A stretch of 30,640 nt of DNA, taken from contig DATBDZ010000185.1 of assembly GCA_036276235.1 (NCBI GenBank), positions 1 to 30,640 of the forward strand. Reading direction: 5' to 3'. This DNA comes from JANWHF01 sp036276235. GTDB lineage: Bacteria; Planctomycetota; Phycisphaerae; Tepidisphaerales; Tepidisphaeraceae. This document shows, in pieces, positions 25,223 through 30,640 of this stretch. The notes under the pieces were generated by a model. It was not told where the DNA came from and searched no databases. It saw only the letters and a list, made by a program, of their open reading frames with translations. The translations under genes were made by a program, and so were the position numbers. How positions within the stretch are numbered: the stretch's first letter is position 1; the number at the start of each line of letters is the position of its first letter.

Positions 25223-25567
25223 ATGCGTTCGAGAATCATGTATATCGAATTCAAAGGCGATGACGCGCTCAGCGGACCAGCCCGTATCGGACGCGCGACG
25301 TTCTCAAAGACGGGCCGTTCTGTTTACTATCGCGGCAAACAGTTTCAGGCTCTGAGCGGCACCGGTTTCAAGGCAAATTATTTTGATGCCGCGACCGGCG
25401 CGTACTATTGGATTTCCGGCTGCAAAAAACGCGGCGGCGATCGCCTGTACGGCGGCCTAACGACAATCGACGAGGATGTCCGCCTCGAGTATTGGACGAA
25501 AATCCGGAATCTGCCGGAGCAGGCGCACATTCGCGAAATCCAGGGCGACGGCAAATACGGCGGGTAG
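25223..25567 (+). CDS. Small conserved protein, unknown function
   Basis: This 114-residue protein has no signal peptide. It begins MRSRIMYIEFKGDDALSGPA and continues RIGRATFSKTGRSVYYRGKQ, FKANYFDAATGAYYWISGCK and DEDVRLEYWTKIRNLPEQ. I recognise this as a widespread small family of unknown function that is sometimes mislabelled as deoxyxylulose-phosphate synthase in databases; its size and lack of a TPP-binding motif exclude that enzyme. Many aromatic and Gly residues suggest a compact beta-rich fold. I chose the ATG at 25223 because AAAGGCGG precedes it; the frame to 25148 overlaps the Nif3 start region. It diverges from the Nif3-family gene. Confidence 0.8.
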   Translation: MRSRIMYIEFKGDDALSGPARIGRATFSKTGRSVYYRGKQFQALSGTGFKANYFDAATGAYYWISGCKKRGGDRLYGGLTTIDEDVRLEYWTKIRNLPEQAHIREIQGDGKYGG

Positions 25568-25612
25568 CCGCGAGCATTCGCGCGGCCACGGGGATCCACT
25601 AACACCCAAGCG

Positions 25613-25660
25613 GGAGCGGCGAGCGACGGGTTGTGAAATATCGCTCGCCGCTCCGTATTT
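25613..25660 (+). terminator. Hairpin, possible terminator of the small gene
   Basis: A perfect 14-base stem (GGAGCGGCGAGCGA with its complement) and a 14-base loop are followed by GTATTTATCC, 45 bases after the stop codon. The T run is short, so termination is plausible but not certain. Confidence 0.5.
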
Positions 25661-26051
25661 ATCCATGCTTCCGTAGACTCGAAATGACCAACCACGAAGC
25701 TCACGAAAGGCCACGACGAACTACCAAGTCGAACGAGCCGCGCCGCGCGAGGAGTCTCAATTCTTCTTCGTGGTCCTTAGTGCTCCCTTCGTGTCCTTCG
25801 TGGATTCCCCACGCTGGCATCCCGTGGCAGCAGAATCGGAGCATGCTCAGCTTGTCACGAGAATACACCCGATCGCGGCACGGTCATGCTTGAGTTCCCA
25901 TGTCGCTGCGACGCAGCCGCGAAACACGAAGACGGCAGGCCGTGCCGGCGATACGCACCGTACCAAAACGTCGGGCGGCCGCTGTCCGCCGGATCTTCAG
26001 AACAGGTGTTTCGAAACCTGCGGGCCGTTCGCGCGATTTAGCCCGGATTAT

Positions 26052-26214
26052 TCACCACGGCACGGAGACACGGAGGCGCGCTTGTAGTTCGAGGCCGAGC
26101 CGCCAACTATGAATTTTGATCTGTTTTTCTTTGCCTGCACGGCGTAATTCGCCGAATGCCGATCGAATTTCGGGCGCGCCTCAGTGTCTCCGTGTCTCCG
26201 TGTCTCCGTAGTGA
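26052..26214. repeat. Facing CACGGAG / CTCCGTG arrays
   Basis: The left arm contains CACGGAGACACGGAGG and GCGCGC. The right arm contains GCGCGCC and then three TGTCTCCG units in an 8-base period. About 90 bases of unrelated DNA lie between them. Confidence 0.8.
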
Positions 26215-26300
26215 TTCTTTCTTCCGCTACTGCCAGCGATGAAAATCAGGGTTAGCCAGAGCTTGCGAGTACCTGCTCCGAAAATGGTGGCGGTTGTCTA

Positions 26301-26397
26301 CGAACGCCACGGGCATGCTATCGCAAGCCCATGCCACCCGAGTTAGTGCTACTGCAAAATCGGGTGGCATCGGCTCGCGACAGCGTGCCCGTGGGCT
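26301..26397. repeat. Palindromic repeat family C, copy 4
   Basis: The arms GAACGCCACGGGCATGC and GCGTGCCCGTGGGC face each other with a variable centre. The right arm has several substitutions. Confidence 0.85.
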
Positions 26398-26531
26398 TTT
26401 CATGCTTCGCGGGTGTCCCGAAGGCACCTGACCACTCAGCTTGACGGTGCCACGAGCGCGTGCACTTCCAATAAATCCTGCCCGCAAATCTTGGCACCCC
26501 ACCGCAAGCTCGAAGCGGCAAAATCGCCGCT

Positions 26532-26900
26532 CTACTTTGCCCCGGCGCCCTTCTTGGCCCAATAGCGCTCGCGCTTTTTCTTCACTTCGTCGGAGACCGG
26601 ATTGGCGCGAATGAATTGGGCGGCTTCCTGGAGCATCTTGAACATCGGGATGAAATCCTCGCTGAAGACGTAGAGCCGCGTCTTGCGGATTTCATCGGTT
26701 TTGTCGTCGCGTTTGCCTTCGGTCAGCACCAGGAAATGATTGCCATTTCCGGCACGTTTCACCTGGGCCGCGTAGGTGCGCGGGCCGACCGATTTGAAAT
26801 ACGTCTGAAAGAGAATATCCGCCTCGGGCTTGGGGGCGGCCGCTTCAGGCTTCTTCACAGGCGCAGGCGCTCGGCCCGCGCGCGCAGGGGCGAGGGACAT
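26532..26900 (-). CDS. PUR-alpha-like (DUF3276-type) nucleic-acid-binding protein
   Basis: This 122-residue protein has an Ala/Pro/Lys-rich N-terminus (1-27) and one PUR-type repeat. ILFQTYFKSVGPRTYAAQVK, HFLVLTEGKRDD and TRLYVFSEDFIPMFKMLQEA match the beta-beta-beta-beta-alpha pattern of bacterial PUR-alpha-like proteins, which bind single-stranded or purine-rich nucleic acid. The C-terminus is basic (VKKKRERYWAKKG). The ATG at 26900 has AAGGAG at good spacing; the frame to 27014 reads through a 7-base-period array (FTFHLFVRLHFSLFTFHF) and is not credible. It lies downstream of lexA on the same strand but is separated by repeats, so co-regulation is uncertain. Confidence 0.75.
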   Translation of the reverse strand: MSLAPARAGRAPAPVKKPEAAAPKPEADILFQTYFKSVGPRTYAAQVKRAGNGNHFLVLTEGKRDDKTDEIRKTRLYVFSEDFIPMFKMLQEAAQFIRANPVSDEVKKKRERYWAKKGAGAK

Positions 26901-26919
26901 GGGAGGCTCCTTCTCTGGG

Positions 26920-27030
26920 AAATGAAAAGTGAAGAGTGAAAAGTGAAGCCTGACGAACAGATGAAACGTGAAGCCAACGGACAGAGCGCGGAGGCGCAAC
27001 CCGTCATGCTTCACTTTTCACTCTTCATGC
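26920..27030. repeat. Facing 7-base-period arrays between lexA and the PUR-like gene
   Basis: The left arm has units TGAAAAG, TGAAGAG, TGAAAAG, TGAAGCC (26922-26949). A further degraded unit is near 26961-26975. The right arm, GCTTCACTTTTCACTCTTCA (27008-27027), is the complement of the left and ends five bases before the lexA stop codon. Confidence 0.83.
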
Positions 27031-27032
27031 AC

Positions 27033-27644
27033 TCAGTTGTAACTTCGCAGGACGCCGATCACGACGCCCTGGACTTTGACCTGATCGATCTCGACGATGC
27101 GCGGCTCCATCGAGCGGTTGGCGGGCTGGAGACGGATTTTGCCGCCTTCCTTATAGAAGCGCTTGAGCGTCGCTTCGCCGCTGTCGAGCAGGGCGACGAC
27201 TTGCTCGCCGTTGCGGGCATTCTCGCGGCGTTCGATCACGACGTAATCGCCATCACACAAATGATCGTCGATCATCGATTCGCCGCGCACGCGCAGAACG
27301 TAAACGCCCGAGCGCGAGTGGAACATCTGCTCCAGGTCCAGCTCCTCGCGGTTTTCCACGGCTTCGATCGGTGAGCCGGCGGCGATGTTGCCCAACAGCG
27401 GCAGCTTGGTCGAACGATCTTCATCTGGAAGCTTCTCATCGGAGACAATCTCCAGCGAGCGGGCCTTGTGCTTATCGCGCCGCAGGACGCGCTTCTTTTC
27501 CAGCGCACCGACGTGCTCGAAGATAGTCACCTTGCTGGTGCCGAGCTGATCGGCCAGCTCCTGCATGGTCGGGGCGTACCCGTGCAGATGCCGGTAATTT
27601 CGTATTGCGACAAGCACATCCAACTGCCGCGGCGTGAGATTCAT
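27033..27644 (-). CDS. lexA: SOS repressor LexA
   Basis: This 203-residue repressor-protease controls DNA-damage genes. The N-terminal winged helix (about 1-68, TPRQLDVLVAIRNY, MQELADQLGTSKVTIFEHV) is followed by the self-cleavage site NIAAG with Ala89-Gly90. The catalytic dyad is Ser123 in RGESM and Lys161 in ATLKRF. The recognition helix (TSKVTIFEHVGAL) differs from the E. coli one, so the operator will differ too. The ATG at 27644 has AAAGGA at nine bases; the frame to 27707 crosses the promoter. A strong promoter and a GC-rich palindrome lie just upstream. Confidence 0.95.
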   Translation of the reverse strand: MNLTPRQLDVLVAIRNYRHLHGYAPTMQELADQLGTSKVTIFEHVGALEKKRVLRRDKHKARSLEIVSDEKLPDEDRSTKLPLLGNIAAGSPIEAVENREELDLEQMFHSRSGVYVLRVRGESMIDDHLCDGDYVVIERRENARNGEQVVALLDSGEATLKRFYKEGGKIRLQPANRSMEPRIVEIDQVKVQGVVIGVLRSYN

Positions 27645-27669
27645 AAAGCAAATCCTTTGCTGATTTTGA

Positions 27670-27692
27670 GCCGCCGACCACCGTTCGGCGGC
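27670..27692. promoter_or_regulatory. Palindrome at the lexA transcript start, possible operator
   Basis: Inverted arms GCCGCCGA and TCGGCGGC with a 7-base spacer lie just downstream of the predicted lexA start of transcription. It could be an autoregulatory LexA site or an RNA hairpin; the match to any known LexA box is not clear. Confidence 0.4.
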
Positions 27693-27703
27693 TGTTTGTG
27701 GGA

Positions 27704-27732
27704 ACATTAACCTAACAGGCGAATGAAGTCAA
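27704..27732 (-). promoter_or_regulatory. lexA promoter
   Basis: On the minus strand TTGACT (27732-27727) and TAATGT (27709-27704) are exactly 17 bases apart. Transcription would start near 27697, giving a leader of about 53 bases. The match is the best -35/-10 pair seen in the window. Confidence 0.6.
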
Positions 27733-27933
27733 CAAAATATTTTTTCGGAGGCCTGGAAGGGCGGTGCGGTGGAGGGGGTTGAAGTGCCATTCTTCACGTT
27801 CAAGGCAAGTCGCACATTGGCCTAACCTCATTATTCGCCGGAAGTTAGGTGTGGCTTGGGAACGTCTGGCCCCTACTGGGTGGCACTGGCTGTAGCGTTA
27901 CGACCATGCCCTACCCACCGCAAGTTTTTTGGC

Positions 27934-27962
27934 TTGCATCTGTACTAATGTATTAGTACAAT
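27934..27962 (+). promoter_or_regulatory. Promoter of the GntR-ABC operon
   Basis: TTGCAT (27934-27939) and TACAAT (27957-27962) are 17 bases apart. The -10 overlaps the first ATG at 27961, so the second ATG at 27973 is the better start and the mRNA would have almost no leader. Confidence 0.55.
27941..27960. promoter_or_regulatory. Perfect palindromic operator, GntR/YtrA type
   Basis: Two 9-base half sites, TGTACTAAT and ATTAGTACA, are separated by two bases. The site fills the spacer between -35 and -10 and overlaps the -10. Such placement fits repression by the adjacent YtrA-type regulator blocking RNA polymerase. Assignment is by position and symmetry. Confidence 0.72.
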
Positions 27963-27972
27963 GCGTTCCGCA

Positions 27973-28368
27973 ATGCAGATCCATCTGTCCACGACCAACG
28001 GCATCCCGATCTATCTGCAGATCGTCAATCAAGTCAAATATCTGGTCAGTTCCGGCAGGCTTGCGGAGGGGGAGGAATTGCCGCCGATCCGGGCGCTGGC
28101 CGAGCAACTGCTGATCAATCCAAACACCGTCGCCCGCGCCTATCGAGAGTTGGAGACGGCGGGGGTGGTGCTCAAGCGCCGCACCGCCGGCACGTATGTT
28201 TCCGCCGCCGGTTCACCGCTGGGGCGGCGCGAGCGGCTGCGCGTTCTGGGGGAGCGCATCGACGCGCTGCTGGCCGAGGCGAGCCAGATGAACATCAACA
28301 CCGACGAGCTGATCGACCTGCTCCGCCAGCGCGAGCAGGCGATGGCCTCGTCCAACACCAGGGACTAA
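27973..28368 (+). CDS. GntR-family regulator, YtrA subfamily
   Basis: This 131-residue repressor has an N-terminal GntR winged helix (about 10-78: PIYLQIVNQVKYLVSSGRL, ELPPIRALAEQLLINPNTVARAYRELE, RTAGTYV). Only a short helical tail (85-131) follows, as in the YtrA subfamily, which lacks a large ligand domain and usually controls an adjacent ABC transporter. I start at the ATG at 27973 (MQIHLSTTNGIPIYLQ) because it matches the family N-terminus and the -10 box overlaps the ATG at 27961. It is followed six bases later by the ATPase gene. The inducer is unknown. Confidence 0.92.
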   Translation: MQIHLSTTNGIPIYLQIVNQVKYLVSSGRLAEGEELPPIRALAEQLLINPNTVARAYRELETAGVVLKRRTAGTYVSAAGSPLGRRERLRVLGERIDALLAEASQMNINTDELIDLLRQREQAMASSNTRD

Positions 28369-28374
28369 ACCGCC

Positions 28375-29334
28375 ATGGTCGCTCCACACTCCATGCTGCG
28401 CGAGTCGGCTGAGGACTACGCGTCCGCCGCGCCGCCCGCCGTTGAGATTTGCGATGTCTCGCGCCGTTTCGGCAGCAAGCTGGCGCTCGATCGCGTCAGC
28501 CTCACCGTTCCCACCGGATCGGTCCTGGGCCTGGTCGGCGAAAACGGCGCCGGCAAAACCACGCTCATCCGCCACGTGCTCGGCCTGCTCCGGGCCCAGA
28601 GTGGGTCGGTCAGCGTGCTGGGGCTGGATCCGGTCAAGGAGCCCGTGCGCGTTCTTTCGCGGCTGGGCTATTTGTCTGAAGAGCCGGATCTTCCGGGTTG
28701 GATGCGCGTGCATGAGCTGCTGCGATATGTCGCCGCGTTTTATCCGACCTGGGATGAGCAATACGCGCAGCAGCTTCGCCATGATTTTGGCCTCGATCCG
28801 ATGACCAAGATCAAGCATCTTTCCAAAGGCCAGCGCGCCCGTGCTGGGTTGATCGCGGCGCTCGCCTATCGGCCGGATTTGCTGGTGCTCGATGAGCCTT
28901 CGTCGGGTCTCGATCCGATCGTTCGGCGAGACATTCTCGGCGCGATCATCCGCACGATCGCCGAGGAAGGGCGGACGGTTCTCTTCTCCTCGCATCTGCT
29001 GACGGAAGTGGAGCGCGTGTCCGATCGCATCGCGATGATCAAAAATGGCCGCGTGCTTTTCTGCGACACCTTGGATCGCATTCAAGGCGCACACGCGCGG
29101 GTAACGCTGCGGTTTGAGCTGCCGCACCAGAAGCCGCCGCAGCTTAGCGGCGCGCTGGCGTGGGAAGGCCGCGATCGCGAGTGGACGGCGGTCTGCGAAA
29201 AGCCCTTGGGCGAGCTGCGCCCGGCGATCGATGCGATGGGGGCTTCGATCGTCGAAGAATCGCGATTGAATCTGGATGAAATTTTTGTGGCGCGGGCGGG
29301 GCATTCGCAGCATGCTGAGGTTACTAGCCGCTGA
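28375..29334 (+). CDS. ABC transporter ATP-binding protein
   Basis: This 319-residue ATPase subunit belongs to an ABC-2-like transporter. Walker A is GENGAGKT (55-62), the signature LSKGQRARAG (149-158), Walker B LLVLDEPSSGLDP (169-181) and the H-loop His207 in SSHLL. The sequence after about 230 is a C-terminal domain that may regulate or bind substrate. The order regulator-ATPase-permease matches ytr-type operons involved in export or cell-envelope stress. The substrate cannot be inferred. The signature LSKGQ in place of LSGGQ is a common variant. Confidence 0.93.
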   Translation: MVAPHSMLRESAEDYASAAPPAVEICDVSRRFGSKLALDRVSLTVPTGSVLGLVGENGAGKTTLIRHVLGLLRAQSGSVSVLGLDPVKEPVRVLSRLGYLSEEPDLPGWMRVHELLRYVAAFYPTWDEQYAQQLRHDFGLDPMTKIKHLSKGQRARAGLIAALAYRPDLLVLDEPSSGLDPIVRRDILGAIIRTIAEEGRTVLFSSHLLTEVERVSDRIAMIKNGRVLFCDTLDRIQGAHARVTLRFELPHQKPPQLSGALAWEGRDREWTAVCEKPLGELRPAIDAMGASIVEESRLNLDEIFVARAGHSQHAEVTSR

Positions 29335-29369
29335 CGTGATTTTGCATGGCTTTATGAATTTGGAAGGCC

Positions 29370-29445
29370 GTCATGCTGAGGTACTCGCAAGCATCTGGCC
29401 CATTTGCCCGAGCCGGCCAGATGCTTCGGAGTACCTCAGCATGAC
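29370..29445. repeat. Palindromic repeat family B inside an operon
   Basis: A full two-armed copy starting GTCATGCTGAGGTACTCGC lies in the 176-base spacer between the ATPase and permease genes. In the mRNA it would fold into a long hairpin, which could alter the ratio of the two subunits. Confidence 0.88.
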
Positions 29446-29510
29446 AATCCTCCGCGTCAACGTGCTGGAAACGTAATCGGTCATGCGCATCGCGCTGATT
29501 GAGTTTCACC

Positions 29511-30640
29511 ATGACAACCACCCGCACATCTCCGATTCAGCCTCTCACCCGCCGCCGGCTTCCGCAATCCGCCGCGGCGGGGATCGGCTATTACCTGTGG
29601 CTGCGCGCCCGCTGGGCCTTAGGCTTGATGGTGCTGTTAATATTGGCCGGCGGCGTTCTGGTTCGTCATCACCCGGCGCGAATTGCTCCGGATGTAATCG
29701 TCGGCTTCACCGGCTTTCTGCTCCTTTACACCGCCATCTTTCTGGTCAGCGTTTTCGTTTTTGCGAATTTCAAGAAAGCGCTCGGCAAGAACGACACCAT
29801 CTTCCCCATGCACATGATGACGCTGCCAGTCCGCACGCGCGGGCTGGTTGGCTTGCCGATGATCATTGGGGCGATCGTTCTGGCGATCTTCTGGGTCGCG
29901 TTCGAGCGGATTCTTCTCGTGAAGACGGGCGCGAAGCCGCAGACGCTGTGGGCATTGTTGATGGTCGTCGGCGTGGTGGTGTGGCTGCAGGCGACGGCGT
30001 GGCTGCCTTACTGGTTTTCGATCCTTCGCATTATCGTCGTCTCCGTCAGCGGCTTCGTGGTGTTCACGGCGATCGCCACTGCGGTATTTATGTGCCGCGT
30101 CTGGGATTGGCCTGAGCCACTCTGCATGGCGGCGATTTGCGTCGTTGTAATGGCGGCGTTTCCGGTGGCGCTGCTGGGCGTGGCGAAGATTCGCCGCGGC
30201 GAAGTGGGCACGGCGCCGTGGCTCAATCGCCGATCGCGGTCGCGCCAAGCCGCGCCAGTCCTGCGGCCTTTTGCCGGCCCGCGGCAGGCGCAGTTCTGGT
30301 TCGAGCTTCGCCGCAATGTTCCGACAGGGCCCCTCGTAGCGGCTGGCGTGGCGCTGGTGTTCTGCCTTGCCGCGCTGGGCGCGCGCAGGGAAGTCACCAC
30401 CGAAGTTACCGGAGGCTTCGGATTCCAAATGCACTGGTCCACCGTGCTGTATGTCGGCGCGCTGATCTCGCCGGCGCTGGTCACCGGCTGGCACGGCATC
30501 GCCATGGCCCGCTCCGATATCTGGTCATCGGATATCGCGATGAATCCGTTCATCGCCATCCGCCCGATGACCTGCAACCAGATTGTGAAACTCAAGCTCC
30601 GCGCGGCCCTGGTCTCCATCGCGCTCTGCTTCGGCACGGC
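29511..30640 (+). CDS. ABC transporter permease (3' end beyond window)
   Basis: The frame is open from the ATG at 29511 to the window edge (376 residues seen). The product is a multi-pass membrane protein. Hydrophobic segments include ALGLMVLLILAGGVLV, VIVGFTGFLLLYTAIFLVSV, GLPMIIGAIVLAIFWVAF, IIVVSVSGFVVFTAIATAVF and VVVMAAFPVALLGVA. A cytoplasmic stretch, FPMHMMTLPVRTRGLVGLPM, resembles the loop of ABC-2 permeases that choose between fast and slow domains. NPFIAIRPMTCNQIVKLKLR near the end is another such loop. The ribosome site is weak. It is the membrane partner of the preceding ATPase; the end of the gene is not in view. Confidence 0.85.
   Translation, partial: MTTTRTSPIQPLTRRRLPQSAAAGIGYYLWLRARWALGLMVLLILAGGVLVRHHPARIAPDVIVGFTGFLLLYTAIFLVSVFVFANFKKALGKNDTIFPMHMMTLPVRTRGLVGLPMIIGAIVLAIFWVAFERILLVKTGAKPQTLWALLMVVGVVVWLQATAWLPYWFSILRIIVVSVSGFVVFTAIATAVFMCRVWDWPEPLCMAAICVVVMAAFPVALLGVAKIRRGEVGTAPWLNRRSRSRQAAPVLRPFAGPRQAQFWFELRRNVPTGPLVAAGVALVFCLAALGARREVTTEVTGGFGFQMHWSTVLYVGALISPALVTGWHGIAMARSDIWSSDIAMNPFIAIRPMTCNQIVKLKLRAALVSIALCFGT

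Larger units (their letters stand above)
25568..26531. repeat. Gene-free stretch of repeats
   Basis: No gene was found in 964 bases. It holds a strong hairpin (25613-25654), facing CACGAAG-type words (25688-25715 and 25762-25806), a degraded family B piece (about 25999-26040), facing CACGGAG/CTCCGTG arrays (26052-26082 and 26173-26214) and a family C copy (26301-26397). The open frames here are repeat translations. Confidence 0.8.

Noticed and set aside
25633..25893. An 86-residue open frame on the plus strand in the long gap
   Set aside because: It translates CACGAAG-type repeat words, has no ribosome site and resembles no protein.
26901..27014. N-terminal extension of the PUR-like gene
   Set aside because: It is coded by a repeat array; AAGGAG lies before the ATG at 26900.

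Overview
The window looks like a chromosomal piece of a Planctomycetota genome, most likely from the Phycisphaerae side of the phylum. This is inferred from gene content, not from a marker gene. The pointers are a PVC-type propeller-HEAT-cytochrome c protein of about 990 residues, two Tat-exported Gfo/Idh/MocA oxidoreductases, a secreted sulfatase-modifying-factor (FGE) domain protein, a divergent planctomycete-style ClpS, fairly high GC, and gaps filled with palindromic and short-period repeats. No rRNA, tRNA, CRISPR array, transposase or phage gene was seen.

Layout. 195-3378 (minus): dTDP-sugar genes rfbA, rfbB and rfbC followed by a GNAT/SSAT-like acetyltransferase; rfbD is absent. 3677-4489 (plus): an FHA-domain protein. 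4631-4978 (minus): a ClpS-like adaptor. 5407-8987 (plus): an isolated pair of NuoL-like and NuoM-like membrane proteins that lack key proton-channel residues. 9138-14900: a secreted carbohydrate region with a GH5-like hydrolase (plus), then a PVC heme protein and a DUF4185-like protein (minus, coupled by overlapping stop and start). 15407-18602 (minus): a cytochrome b562-like protein, a Gfo/Idh/MocA protein and an FGE-domain protein. 18886-21465 (plus): an ApbE lipoprotein and a second Gfo/Idh/MocA protein with a clear terminator. 21541-25567: hflX (minus) and a CHAD protein (plus) diverging from one repeat-filled gap, a Nif3-family protein (minus) whose 3' end overlaps the CHAD gene, and a small conserved protein (plus). 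26532-27644 (minus): a PUR-alpha-like protein and lexA. 27973-30640 (plus): a YtrA-type GntR repressor, an ABC ATPase and a truncated permease, with a palindromic operator over the promoter.

Two layers of non-coding structure stand out. First, three families of long imperfect palindromes (called A, B and C here), plus several single palindromes, recur in most gaps and cluster into islands; one copy sits inside the ABC operon. Second, several gaps carry degenerate arrays with a 7-base period, often as two facing arms. The unit differs from locus to locus but the architecture is the same, and the arrays abut or overlap stop and start codons. They supply the last codons of apbE and create false N-terminal extensions on the CHAD and PUR-like genes.

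The genes suggest a free-living heterotroph that exports enzymes for polysaccharide or sugar oxidation, with periplasmic electron carriers (c-type and b562-type cytochromes and FMN transfer by ApbE). All functions are read from sequence motifs alone.
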